Of a stretch of 64,000 bases of DNA, positions 9,681-22,300 are shown piece by piece. Source of the DNA: Schizochytrium sp. TIO01. Lineage: Eukaryota; Sar; Bigyra; Thraustochytrida; Thraustochytriidae. The notes under the pieces are model-generated. The model searched no databases and had not been told where the DNA came from. It worked only from the letters and a program-made list of their open reading frames with translations. The position numbers and the translations under genes were made by a program. The stretch lies in assembly GCA_004764695.1 (NCBI GenBank), contig SMSO01000037.1:3842337-3906336 (forward strand), written 5' to 3'. Every line of letters begins with the position of its first letter. The stretch's first letter is position 1.

Positions 9681-12600
9681 AGCGTCACATTTTACCATGC
9701 CTGTTGAACTTCGATGACGGTATCTCTTTCAAAAGCCGACTACCTACTTGTTCACAGTGGGCCATCTCAAGAAGTAGTAGGTACTTCAGGTGAATGAATG
9801 CATTGGTGGAGGAAGTGGTGGAAGCAGTGTGTGAAGACACGCAGAGCACGGCGGCCACGTCGAGACTTTGCGGACACAGCCCTGGAAGCTTACGAAGCCT
9901 CCAAAGTCCAACACCTAATTCACTCACTCGCACGCTTTACCTAGGCTCCCTGGTAATATATATATATATATTATATATGGGTTGCGGAGTGCAGTTTCTC
10001 TGATAAGTTGTACTCCGCCGCGGCCGCCATTGGCTCTTACGAAGACGGCGCTTCGCGAGAGGAGAGGAGGTCGCTGTGATCTTTACTCGGCTGCGTCCTC
10101 GAGCTCGCTCCTTGCAGCGCCAGCACCTAGTGCGGAGAGAGTGCTGGTGGTGGCGGCTCACCGGTATACTATAAAGGCCTCCAGTGGAAACTGGCGGGCG
10201 GTTCACGGCAGAACTGAGCGTCAGTCAGCGCATTGGGTGGTCTTATTTATGTATTTATTCTTATGGACACATGGCATCTCACCAGGTATCAGAGGTGCAA
10301 GAAACTCTTATGAACGGGGGCGCCATAGATGTTCAACTGCAACGGCCTCCTCGCTTTCGTCAAGGCATGCGTCATCTTGACGTTGTAGCAGCCTTGTGCC
10401 GCGTCAGAGGACAGCGAAGGGGGATTTAAGCAAGCAAGAAAACTTCAGCACCCTGGTTTTATGAGGGAGCATGCGAGAGGCATTTCCATCAGTGGTAGTT
10501 GAGGTCGCGTTATTTCACGGTCACTTTGCTCATTCATCATTATCGTACGAAGTAGCAGAAGAAGTCGCTAAAGCTCCCGATGTTGGCGTTTGCAACCTCG
10601 TCAAAGCGTGAATGCTATTTGTTTTTTTCTTGGCTGGCTTGCGGGTCCCATGTGTTTTCAGCGTCCTACCTTTGGCCGTGAATGAAAGTGCCAGATTGTG
10701 GCTGTTTCCGCCGGCGTGCGAGACGAAAGAATCATCTATCTATTAATCAATCAATCAATCAATCAATCACAATCAACCTACGAGGCCGGTTGAAGTTGTT
10801 TCTGGCTGAGCCTGAAGTCAGTCAATCGCGTTTAGTTAGTTAGACTGCTGTTGGCCTTCTTTCGTGTCAGGATCAGGAGGAGCTGCTTTCGATGTCGATC
10901 CAAGTTGACGCTCCAGCTCGTCCCGGCGTTTTCTGCCCTCCTTTCCTTCAGAACCTATCTCCACGCACGCACTGCACTCGAAGTAGTGCAACCACTCATT
11001 TCCACTTTAGCGTTAAGGCAGACAGACCTGCAGCGAGGACTTTTCTTTTTTCGGTTAAAAGCGTTCTCGCGGGGCCCTGCCTGCCTGCTACAGGGTTACT
11101 CACGTACTTTCCTTGCTTACTTATCTTACTTACGTCCTGTTGCCGGACGTCTAATTGTCCCTCGTCACGCAAAGAGCTCTGCTTTCTCCTGCGACCTCTC
11201 AGACAGCACGCTCGAGAGATGTTTGGTGAAGTTTCCTGTTTCTTCGTCATTGCCCAAACGTGCTACATTCGCTGCGGCGAGGGATGCTACATTCGCTGGT
11301 TCCTGCAGGCGCCAGAAGATGCACCTTGTCCAATATGGCGCCTTTCCCGCGTAGATATCCATGCGGAACGGGCAGCTGGAAAAAGACGAAGGACTTAGAC
11401 TGAGTAGGTCTCTATCTATCTATCTATCTATAGGTACCCTGTTCTGCATGATGATAGTGAAGAAGTGTTGGAGTGCTAAGGTTGGCGAATGTGGGGTTCT
11501 TTGTTAGGAACGAAGTATCCGTTCTTTACTACGGATCAAACATGGCGATCAAAATTTGTACTCAAGCTTGAAATTGTTTCTTTTTAATTTTTTTTATCAC
11601 TTTATTTTATCATTCATTTTTTTTTCAAAATAAAAAAACATGCTTTTAATTTCAATTTTTCATTTTCAGTGTCTTCAGGACTAATAAGACACCAAACCTC
11701 GTAATGAGATTGAGTAAAATAAAACCTAAGAAGAAACTGAACAAAACAAACAAAAAAGTTCTCACATTTCTTTTTGTTATAGCTGCTTATAGATTGTTAG
11801 CTTCTGAGCGTCAGCCTGCTGCTGCTGCTGCTGCTGCTGTAATGTCAATTTCGCGGCCTCCTTTAAGAAGTAAGCATTCGCGCCCAACAACTAACTGTTC
11901 GACCCTGAATTTCGGTCTCAAAGGTGTCTTAGTTTTGGTCTGTCTGCCTGTTTCTGCTTCTGTCCGATGGTAATTTTCGAGGATCCGACTGGTTACTCCT
12001 CACGGGAAACTATGGAGGCCAAGAATCGAAAAGGAGTGCACGGACTTCCTTCGCTACGCGGATACGAGAGGTACAAAAGCGGCAGAAGCTGCACGGCGAG
12101 CGTTTGCTTGCTCGGGGCTGAAGCTGTAAGACATGAGTCAGCTCTCTGCCGGACAGAGCTCTCAAGTACGAGGGCGCCTGGTGGTCCTGGCTGGCGTAGT
12201 GATTTCTGATGACGTTGGTGCCTGCGAAAGGATAGGTAATCGATCGAATGGGCATGTACATGAGTGAATGCAACATTGCATGAGCTCAAGAACCTCTGCA
12301 TAAGTAGTCATGCTTTCAAGGCGGAAAATCAAAAGAGTGAGTACCTGGGATTAGTAGGTAGAAGAAGTAGGACTGCTTATTCTTGACCGAGAAAGCCTTG
12401 GTTCGTTTGTGATTGTGCTATGATATGATCAATATGCACGGATGTAGCCAAGGTTGCTTCCATTTGGCGCGAAAGATTGACGACGTCAATCATAATAAGG
12501 CGATTGACTTGTTCGTTTGCTGGCTGGCTTAATTTCTTCTTCCCCCCCCCCCCGGCGCAAGTTTGTGCGCGAATTATTGACTGTTGTTCTGCTGTCATTG

Positions 12601-14005
12601 ACACATGATTGCAAGGAGTTCCGGGAAATAAAGCGCATGGCTTGTATACTTTGAATCTTTGCGTTTGATAGAAATGGAGGCAAGACAAGGAAAGGAAAGC
12701 GTAGAAGAGATGGACAAAACGATGATACAGCATAACATACATAGGTTAAGGGGTGGGGTTATAACATACACATGAGGTTCTAGACCTCAACACTTGTATA
12801 GGGTTGAATAATGGTGAGACTAAAGCATCAGCATCATCAGCATCTTGCTCGAGGTTGTTGACGGGTGGAGTATTGGCGCTTTGCGCTTTAAAGAAAAGAT
12901 GAAGAGCAAACAGAGTCTCTTGCCAAATGTATAGTTTGTGTTTTGATGTTATTTTAATTTCTTTTGTTTTGCTATCTTGCGCACATTACAAACAAATTGA
13001 TTCAAGCCAAAAATTTTAAAACAAGCAATAAGGTCGCCGAGCCACAGCCAAATCAAAGGACTGCACTTTGGCCTACTACTAGGGAGCTCGCGCAGAAGAA
13101 GGAAGTATAATCAGCATTGTGTATCACCCCGCATTTAATATCGGAGGGAACAACAACTTGAGATTATTGCGGCGAGGAGTTCATTCGCTTTCCGTTGCGA
13201 ATGTGGAAATAAAAAGGAACGAATGAAAGACTCGTGCACTGCTTTAGCCAGGTCCATCTCAACGATAACTCTTGTCAGACGTGTGCTTTGACAGCGTCGC
13301 AAACTCTCGAGGCTAGAGCCAAAGAAAGCATCTAGAGCCCACCCAAATGATGTGTGTGAGGTTGGTATGGGACAACAAATGAAATGAGGCAGCTACCTCT
13401 TTGTAAGAGAGTCTTTGCATGCTACACCATGAGACAAAAGATATCGGAATAATAGGGAGGGCGTGAGATGGGGCTTGAAACAGTTGCAGAGATACGCTGC
13501 TGCTGCTACTACTGTTGCACTTGCTGCGATGACCGGTGTACTGCTTGTCGAGAATGGTCAAGATTGGCGCTTGTGACCTAGCCCAGGGGAACTATACCTT
13601 GTGTTGGTGGATTCCCGCTGAGCTGGCCAAATGGGAGACTATGGTGTTGTGTGGTGTGTTGTATTGTGAAGATAATAATAAACCTGGTTGAAAAGTGGGG
13701 GGATGAGAAATGGAACAAGACAGGTAGGAGAACACAACTTCGGTGATCGCTACCCTCTCTCAAGCACATGAACCGCCTGCTGCTGCTCAGCTCATTCATG
13801 TCCGCTCAACAAATGCGGACAAAAGCCGACATTCTCGAATGATTAACGTGACGTAACCCATTTGAAAAGGTTCCGTGCATCCTTCACAGAGATGTAAACC
13901 ATCAAGGCGGCGATCCGGTCCCAGCAAGATCATGAAGATAGATATATGACCCAAGATCGTGCCAGAACTATAGTTGAAGCCTAGGAAAGTAGAAACTTTC
14001 GTGAA
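9681..14005. other. mixed-composition region without a firm gene
   Basis: GC-rich patches at about 9.8-10.4, 10.85-11.4 and 12.0-12.2 kb are open in two or more frames and are separated by AT-rich DNA. Simple repeats are (AATC)n at 10745-10769, (CTAT)n at 11411-11431, (GCT)8 at 11816-11839 and a run of about 12 C at 12542. A possible small spliced gene at 9.8-10.4 kb is described in the findings. No family is recognised. Confidence 0.4.
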
Positions 14006-14664
14006 TTAGCTTGCAACGGGGCGAGTGTGGCGGGGCTCCTGCTTACGCTCGCCAGTTCCGCGGTTGTACCATACAAGGCGGCCGCTTTCGGGGTCGTGGC
14101 TACGAAGCCAGTAGCTGCGACGCTGAGTAAGGCTTGAGGGTCTGGTCCAGGTGGTCTCCATGGTAGTCTTGTTAACATAGTACACGCGGCGGGTGGTAGG
14201 GTCAAGAACACGAGACCACTGTCTGGCCTCGGCACCGTGGGGCACTTGGGGATTCTGGTCATTCACCAGGGGTGTCATTGCGCTAACCGCAACTGCATTG
14301 CCCACGGCAAGGGCACTAGCGCCAGTGAGGCTGTTGTCCTGCTCAGTACGGCGGCGCTTGGCGGCTTCTGCGTCAGCGTCTGCGAGGGTGCGTTTGCTTG
14401 CAGGGCTCGATGACTTCTCACTCTTATGCGGCATGGTGCTTAATGACGCCTTGCCGGTGATTGCAGAGACGCCGAGACTGCTGTCCTCCTTCTCGTGTGC
14501 GGGGGAGAGATCGTCTGGGTCCTGATCGCTAGCGGAGGCCTGGTCGTCTGCGCGCGTTGCGTGCTCCTTGTCAGATCGGTCCTCGTGTTTCTCATCTGCC
14601 GGCTTTTCTTCTGAGGGCGCCATGGTCATTTTGTGTGAAGACGATGCAGGAGCAGAAGAACTAC

Positions 14665-14704
<40 letters not shown>

Positions 14705-14812
14705 AATTGCAGGGACAAGGCTGGGCGCAAGAAGTGATGCAGCTGTCGCAAGGCCGTGTTCTGGAATCGAGGTCTGCTGCAGGACTGTCGGGGCGGCGCT
14801 TCGCGTGGTCAT
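14006..14812 (-). CDS. WW-domain protein with polyserine and NLS-like segment
   Basis: This 268-residue protein starts at an ATG at 14812. Residues 37-59 are nearly all Ser, encoded by a trinucleotide repeat. Residues 60-190 are acidic and low-complexity with a basic KRRR nuclear-localisation-like cluster at 152-155. A typical WW domain spans about 199-225, with W199, the Tyr pair Y211-Y212, W222 and P225. A second copy at about 235-265 keeps the first Trp and a WY pair but lacks the second signature Trp, so it may be degenerate. WW domains bind proline-rich or phospho-Ser/Pro ligands and are common in splicing and transcription factors (FBP11/Prp40, CA150). Nothing else here fixes the role. 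The 5' leader on the coding strand is strongly purine-rich. The gene stands alone, with more than 3 kb free of clear genes on either side. Confidence 0.8.
14661..14704. repeat. (CTG/TGC)n trinucleotide repeat inside the WW gene
   Basis: About 14 CTG-type triplets with one interruption encode the polyserine run on the minus strand. It is a likely length-variable site. Confidence 0.85.
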
Positions 14813-17323
14813 ACTTTCAGGCTCCTTCTTCTTCTTCTACTATGAAGTCTCAGTTTTCCTGTTTGTTTGTTGTTTGTAGATTGTATGATGAATTAAGTGA
14901 TTGTTTCATGTTTGATGATGATGTTTCCCACTTTCTCTGCTTTCTCCAGATTCTTTTCTTTTTAGGGGCTTTTCTTTTCCTTTTTCTCTTTTCTTTCTTT
15001 CTTTCTTCCTTTTCTTTTTCTCTTTTGGCTTTTCCCTTTTGGCTTTTCTTTTTTTCTTTCTTTCTATTCTTTCTTTTCATTCTCCTCCTTGATTCTTCTT
15101 GCTCGCTGCTGCTTTTCTGGTTTTAAACAGCAGCGATAAATGCTATACTCGAGGCAGCTGCTTCCACCCCGGTGCTTTACAGGGCCAGTAAGGGCAGTTT
15201 GCTCTGAGTGCATATAATATTCATGTGTACAACACGGCGCTCCTTCTTCTTTTCTTTTCTTTGGTCTCCCTTTTTTTCTCTCATCCTTCCCGTGCACTTT
15301 TTTTTACTTGGTTTGTTTAATTATTTGTTTAATTGTTTGTTTAAATGTTTGTTTGTTTATTTGCATGCATTGACGATGTACGTACCGGTGTCTCAGCACG
15401 GAGGAGAACGAGGTCCTTGTACCGGACTTCAGAGGCAGCGGCAGAGGGCGATGGTTTGTGAGGCAGGCAACAGAAAGAACGCCAATCTACGCAGGGAGGG
15501 CTGCCTCGAGCGGCCTACGCGCTAGTTCTTTGCGAAGAATGTTGTTGCAGAATTAGGAGACTCACGGCGGAACATCATCCTTGTCTTTTTCTTTTCTTTT
15601 CTCTTCCTTCTATGGTTTAAGAGAATAAAAGAAAACATGTTTTTAAAGCAGCAAAATAGAGAAGTTCTTTCCTTTTAAAACCAGGGACACACACCGACAG
15701 ATAGATAGACAGACAGAAGTTAGTTCTCTTTACTTGAGACAGAAGAAAAGCGAAGGCAAAATTAAAAAAAAGGAAAGGAAAACAAATCTGACACCACTCT
15801 TCCTCCCTTTCCGGTAGTTCTATTTCCGGGCAGAATAGCGAAAGAGAGAAAGGCTGTTTTGGTAGAAGACGAGACAACACGAGAAGATAGATGGACAGAT
15901 AGATAGATAGATAAACGTCGATTCCTAGCACCAGTTAGCCCCTCCTAGGTAGCAGCAGCAGGTGCCTACACATCCTCCATCATAATACATTTTGCTCGCT
16001 CCCGCCATGTCCTCTCTTTTCCTCTCTTCCGCCTTTCCCCCTCATCTTTTCTTTCTCTCTTCCTTGGTTCAACCTTATGATGCGGGCACATGTCTTTTCT
16101 TCAATAATATAACAAAATAGAATTTTATCAGTTAATAACTTTTAAAGTTGAAAGTAAGAGTGACTAAGAGGGGAGTAGGAGCAATACTTCTTCATGCTCC
16201 TACCGCAAAGCAAACTAAGTTTTAATTTCGAATAAACACTCTATCTAGCAAGTTCAGAAGTCCTAGATAGCACACTCATACAGCTTTAAATTAAAAAATG
16301 AAAAAAAAAAGGAGAAGAGAAGAGGAACAAAAACAAATAAATAAATAAAGAAAGAAAGTGGGTGAGACTTATCACAACAAAGGAGAGAATGCCAAGAGCC
16401 AGAGGAGAGGTGAGGTATTCATTCAAGATTTAAAATCACAGCACAAGAACAAGAACAACAACAACAACAACAAGAATCAGTCAATCAATCGATTGATCAA
16501 TGATGAAACAATCAATGCGCTGCTCTGTAGACACCTGCTTACTATCTGCGAGCCGCGAGGCAGTCATATGGGGCGCGCAAACTCACGGCAGAAACTCGTC
16601 AGAAGCGTCTCTCGCGGCATTCCTTGCCGATCAGCAGCTATTCTCCACTCGCTCCCTCACTAATTACCAGCCGACCTAGTTCTAATTCGAAGAACTTCTT
16701 CCCCGGTTTCTTTCTTTGTTGCCTCTCTGCTCTTTTCAAAACCGGCGCAAGGAGGAGCGCAAAGCACAGAGCAGGAAAACAAACAAAGGCACCAGAGGCT
16801 GTCTCTGTCTGTCTGCGTAGGTAGGTACGACTTCTTGTTTCTTGTTTCTACTCGGCAAAAGAAACAAATGCTCAGCCCTCTTTGCCTTTTCATGATTCTT
16901 TGTTTGATTTATGAATTTTAATTGAATCATAAATTAAATACTGGCGCAATTATGTGCTTTTACAGCAGCAAAAACAAAGAAGAGTCCTCCCGTCTCGAGA
17001 CACACTCCACTCTGCCTGCAGAGTAGAGAAGGACAGTAAGTGGGTAAGGAAGTCCGAAATTTAGAAGAGTAAGTCCCGGCGCAACGCGTATTGCTCGCAA
17101 AGCCTTCCCTTAGGAGGCGCTTTTGAGCACTCCAACGTAGTGGAATCAATCAAACAGGAGAGAGAGGAGATGTACTAAAGTCATCGGGGTACCAAGCTAG
17201 TAGTAGTATACTAGTAGGTAAGTAAGAAAGTACCTTGTACGATGCACGGAGCCCTCTCTATAAGTTCTTTAAACAATAATCAGCATCTCGCACACAACGC
17301 AGCCTTCCTTGCTTTTCTTTTCT
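14813..17323. other. gene-poor region; pyrimidine-rich upstream of the WW gene
   Basis: From 14813 to about 15110 the + strand is almost wholly pyrimidine, which makes a purine-rich leader for the minus-strand WW gene. Beyond it there are short TTTC, TTTG and (ATAG)n tracts and a small GC-rich patch at about 16.5-16.8 kb. No domain is recognised. Confidence 0.45.
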
Positions 17324-17387
<64 letters not shown>

Positions 17388-17389
17388 TA
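17324..17389. repeat. (CTTT)n microsatellite
   Basis: About 16 tetranucleotide units form a perfect homopyrimidine/homopurine mirror repeat. It lies in a cluster of further simple repeats: (AATG)n at 17551-17580 and mixed CTGT, TGCC and (GTTT)n at 17669-17724. Confidence 0.95.
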
Positions 17390-17774
17390 TTTGAAATGTC
17401 TTCACTATTTTCTCGCTACAAATAATAATAAAAACTCTTTAAAGCGCGCATCACCATGAATAGGCTGTTGCTAGTCTCGCTAGTCTCACTCACACTGGGC
17501 ACGAGACGCCCGAGATCCCAGCGACGAGGCACCGCTTCGAGTTGAAAATCAAATGAATGAATGAATGAATGAATGAATGTGCAGGTCCTACCCATCCACC
17601 CATCCATCCATAGATCAGTAGCTGAGTTCATGAATCAATCTACTTGTGACTGCTTCTGCTGTGTATTGCTGTCTGTCTGTCTGCCTGCCTGTTTGTTTGT
17701 TTGTTTGTTTGTTTGTTTGTTTGTGATATGACTGGTGCGCTCGCTTGCTCTCTTGCTCGCTCGCTGGCGCAGCC

Positions 17775-17810
17775 GCTTCTGCTGCTTCTGCTGCTTCTGC
17801 TGCTTCTGCT
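17775..17810. repeat. nine-base tandem repeat GCTTCTGCT, four copies
   Basis: Four perfect copies lie end to end. The period of nine keeps frame, so short ORFs across it give Ala/Glu- or Gln/Lys-rich repeats that should not be taken as evidence for coding. Confidence 0.9.
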
Positions 17811-18523
17811 TGTTCATTCGTATACATTCGTGTAGTGAGTAACAGAAGAACTGCTGCCGCCTCTGCGCTCGCGCGGGTTCGTGAGACCCTCCTATTCGCA
17901 GCTACGAAAAACCCTCCTCGTCTGTCCTTTTCTTTTCCTTTCCTCTCTTTTCTCCTTCCTTGCTTCTTCGTTATTCACTCATTCATTGATACCTTCACTC
18001 ATTCACTCATTGATACATTCCTTCATTCGCTCAGTTTCTTTCCTTTTTCCATTGCGAGGATACGGGTACTTTCGAGGCCACGACTGCTACAGTATACTCT
18101 AGGCTGCTGCGTTCTTTCTTCTCTAAACGTAGCGGCGCCTAGCTAGGGCTATGTGGTTCTACAGGCCGCCCTGTTTCTTTCTTATCCCTTGCTACTATGG
18201 TGTTTGCATGTATGCGTTCACGGCCGCCTGGTCTCTGTCTGTATTCTCCGCGTCCAAGCCTCTGCCAGAGAAAGGCCGAGTACGTATGATTGATTATATC
18301 GGCAGCGCGGCCTCGTTTCGGCTCCTTGGCCAGCCAGCCAGGCCCGTCCAATCAATCCATCCCCTGTTGCTGGGACCACCAACGAGGAGGTCGCGGTCTT
18401 CTTCTTCGTGCACTCGCTCGTTGATGCTCTCGCAATGAATCCTGCTGCTTGAGATTGATTGCCCAAAAGAACTCGAAGAATGCAACGGTGCCTTTTCTTT
18501 TTCTTCAATCGCCCCGTCTTTCT

Positions 18524-18583
18524 CTAGTAGACTAGACTAGAGTAGACTAGAGTAGACTAGACTAGACTAGAGTGGAGTAGAGT
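18524..18583. repeat. CTAGA/GTAGA-type minisatellite
   Basis: The stretch is irregular alternation of AGACT and AGAGT with TAG spacing, about 60 bases. It is non-coding because TAG recurs in every frame. Confidence 0.8.
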
Positions 18584-18962
18584 TAGATGACATACTACTG
18601 CTAAGACTACTGACGCAGCAGGTAGGACCGCATAGGCCCACGTCTAGGCCCCCTCCATCTCAGTCTACCGTCAATCCATCTGTCTGTCTTTCCGTCTTTC
18701 TGTCTGTCTGTCTGTCTGTCAAAGCTTCGTCAGCTGTAACGATAAGCAGCAGCACAGCAGATAAGATAAGAACGGAGGCACACATCGTGAAAACTCATCG
18801 CCTGAGTTTTTATTCGTTCTCTACTTCGCGAGTGTTGGAGATGGGCGTCTGTCTCGTAAGTCCTTTCTTCTATTTATCCCCTTCTATTTATCCCCTTTTA
18901 CCTCATTATCTGTTTATCTTTTTAAATCTACTTTTCTTTATAAACTTAAATCTATCTATCCT

Positions 18963-18993
<31 letters not shown>

Positions 18994-19314
18994 TCTGCGA
19001 CGACACGCAATGCACCAAATGATGTGTGGTACTACCTCGAACTTGGAGATGCGCCTTTCGCCAGGCCGCCCGCTATAGCTGGGCAGGCAGGCAGGCAGGC
19101 CGCTGCGGAGAAGAGACGGGGGAGGGCCTCTTCTTCGGGGCTTCCCCGCCATCAGGATGACGGTTGGCCGATGAACTGTCCGCGTTCGGCTGCTTGCGGC
19201 TCTCGAGGGCGCAGACGGAACGCGGCCTTTGGTTCTTCGAGGTGCTCTCAAGCGCGAAGAAAGAAGGGGAGAAAGGCATTACTTACTCACTTACTAGCAG
19301 CTTCTACCTGACGC

Positions 19315-19343
19315 GCTAGCTAGCTAGCTAGCTAGCTAGCTAG
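19315..19343. repeat. (GCTA)7 palindromic microsatellite
   Basis: The unit GCTA/TAGC is self-complementary over eight bases. Similar shorter runs occur near 160-173, 32443-32455 and 37994-38007. Confidence 0.9.
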
Positions 19344-22300
19344 GTGTTTCTTTCTTTGTTTTGGTTTGTTTTGGTTTTTAGGAGTGTTTTTGGAGTTTGT
19401 TTTTTCCTTGGGAACTCATTTCGCATGGCAACGGCCTCGCGAGTGCCTGCTGACAGGACATACTTGGCGGGTGGGATGTGGAATGCCCATCTCCGTTGCG
19501 TCTTCAGCCTGAAGGCGCTCCGTATGCACACGCTGCGAAGAGGAGTGCAGCACATCTTTGCGAGGTGAAATTACAACTTGACGCAAATCTTTGATAGGAC
19601 CTTTGATTGGATCTCTCTTTTTTTCCTTTACTTTTCTTTTTCTTAGTATCATAAATTTTATATTCTAAACAGATGAATAGTTTTAAAATACTCTAGCTAG
19701 TCAAAATTCCAAGTTTGTATATATATTTAAGTAAAACTACTTCACTTTATCGTGCATAGAGTTATGCCTGATTCTTTCAAGGCATGTGTTGTACATAGAC
19801 GAGCTGCCGGTCTGTAAAGTGCCAGCGAAGAGGCACTTTCTAGCGTGGCTTGCATAGTATGTTTGCGTGACCCATCGAGTCAACGCGGTACTACGCCATG
19901 GGAGTGAAGCTTTAGACTGATCTCGCCAAGTCGCCGTATTTATATCACAGCGATTAAGCTCCACTCCAATGGAAGAAGGAATGAATGCGCGAAGAAAGAA
20001 GAAGCTGGCAAATTATCTGCAGACATAAAGCTACCAGGTACACCCTTTACTCCAAACATCAGTCCTAGCACAAACCAGCAAAGAGAGGACAAAGGTGGGG
20101 TACACTGCAATTATGTGCGCCGGCCTTAGCAGAGGCAAGAGTTTGAATTCATTCAACTTCATTCACTTAGTCATGAAAACAAACAAATCTCGCCAGACGA
20201 GCTTTTCCAGGCGCCCTTTCAACTTCACGGCGCGGCCGGCAGCCAACCAAGAAAAGCACGCCAAAGCCACGAAGGCAGAGGACGCCGACGCTGCAAGAAG
20301 AGGTGGTTTTCAAGTCTGCTTTTACTGGTACCTCAGAGCAGCACAGCTCGCAGCTTGCCAGTCTTAAGGCCTGTTGTGCTCGAGGTGCCAACCCCATCTT
20401 ATCTCTGTTTTCCTCTTCGATGCGGATCGCCCATAGGAGTCATTTAGCTAACAATACGACTGCTCCTGAGCATGAGTGAGACAGAGAGTGCACAACTTTG
20501 AAGGCCTTTCTTGGGGTCAAAAAGTTTTCTCCGGAGCCCTCAGAGATACCTCACTAGGCGCCTTCCTAGCAACTAAGCTAAAACACAACTCGAAGATTGA
20601 AGAAAAGTTGCACAAGAAGAACTCTTCCCCGCGACTAACGACGCTGCACAAACAAAAACTTCGGGGTCCACAGGCGCTGCTGCTTGTCTAAAGTAGCCAC
20701 CTGCTTGCTTGCTTGCTTGCCTACTTCACGGCCTACGCTCTCTCGTGCTGCCTTGCTGAAAAGGACAGTTTTGGCGGCCCAGCTCAATGGATTCTCTGCA
20801 AGTCGAAAGGCCTCGGAAAGAAAGAAAACTTAAACCAACGAAAGAAAACTTAAAAGAAAGAAAGAAGAAAGAAAGAAGGACAAGCGGATAAGCAGACAAA
20901 GATAGACAGACAGACAGACAGCAGAGTACAACTCGTGTCAGTACCGAGCGGAACGGAGACAGGTCACGGCGTGCATGCCAGGGTTGGCCCTTGGCCGCTC
21001 ATAGACTGCTGGGAAGCAGCACGGAAGGTGTCGCTCCGAAAGGACCCAGAGCAGGACCTCGCCCGCTCTTGGCCAGCCACTTGGGCTTGAAACGAAGGAG
21101 TTTATAGTCCAGCAGTCTTGAATTTGGGAGTGCCATCGTCACAGAAATTTCAAGAAAGACTTGTGACTCGTGGCACTGCAAAAATACACTCACTGCCTTG
21201 GCGGGAGATGTGGTAGTAGTAGTACGTAACTGCCGCGTAGAGGTCAAGACATGGAGAGGATGAAATGATTAGGCTCCAAATAGTGAAAAGCGCAAAATAG
21301 CAAGCGAAAGCAGGAATGCTTATCAAATGAAGACTCCAAGGTCTAGTTAGGCACATTGAAAATAGCTCTAACCCAGGAAATATCGTCATTGCCGTGTTCC
21401 CTTCAAATGTATTCCTCTGCATTTTAAATAATATATATAATGCATATTTCATATATATATATAGGCATGTACCTGTAGGAAGTATGTTTTAAATTAATAA
21501 GAGCATGTTTGCATTATTTTTATTTTATTTTATTTTAATGCAAGCTAAGACCTAAAGCAGCATCAATAGCCTAAAGAATCTATTGAAAGCGATGAGACGT
21601 ATGAATAAAAAATTTAGGAATCGACACAAAGTACCTACCTATATATTTTCTTCTTCTTCTTTTCTTCTGTTCCTGGAAAAAAAGATGCACCCTAGAAAGT
21701 TCCATTCCGAAGGCATCGTTTCTCCAGATTTAGAAACATTTTTTAAGCATACATATGTATTTTATTTTACAAAGAAATAGAACTTTTCTTTTCTTTTAAT
21801 AAAAGAAACAAATCAAAATAAATCAAAGTAACTAACAGCGAGCGATAGGACCGGGCATAAATCGAGAAGAAGTCGCCGAAGAATCAGGGCAAGCTCAAAG
21901 ATCATTGGCGTAGATGCCACGACCTTCATTGAAAATATCGTTGCTCCACGTCTCACACCAAAGTTGTGTTCGTCATGACTGGCTCAGTAATGTCGGCTGC
22001 TCAGAACTCTGCCAGTTTGCTCTGCCAGTTTGAAGAGCAGAGAAATACCCAGACTTTACACATATATTTGAACTTAAAGTAAAAAAAAACGAGAATAACT
22101 AGCTAGAATAACTCTAGAGAATAAAAAGCTATTGGAACTGTCCAGGCACCTACCAGTGATGCTAGGGCTAGTTAGGCACATAGTGTAGTGTAGCGAGTTA
22201 AACGAGAACCCATTTTCGATCGACTGGTCTGTCTTTCTCTCTCTTGATCAGTCTCTCAGTCTGCCAGCTACTGGAAAGATAGCATGGCTACATAAACAGT

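Noticed and set aside
10851-11398. Two overlapping ORFs of 167 and 168 codons
   Set aside because: They lie in different frames of the same GC-rich patch, contain no domain, and one begins at a non-ATG codon or late ATG; this looks like stop-poor composition.
19315-19343. (GCTA)n as a mobile-element terminal palindrome
   Set aside because: It is a simple tetranucleotide repeat without flanking target duplication or a paired partner.
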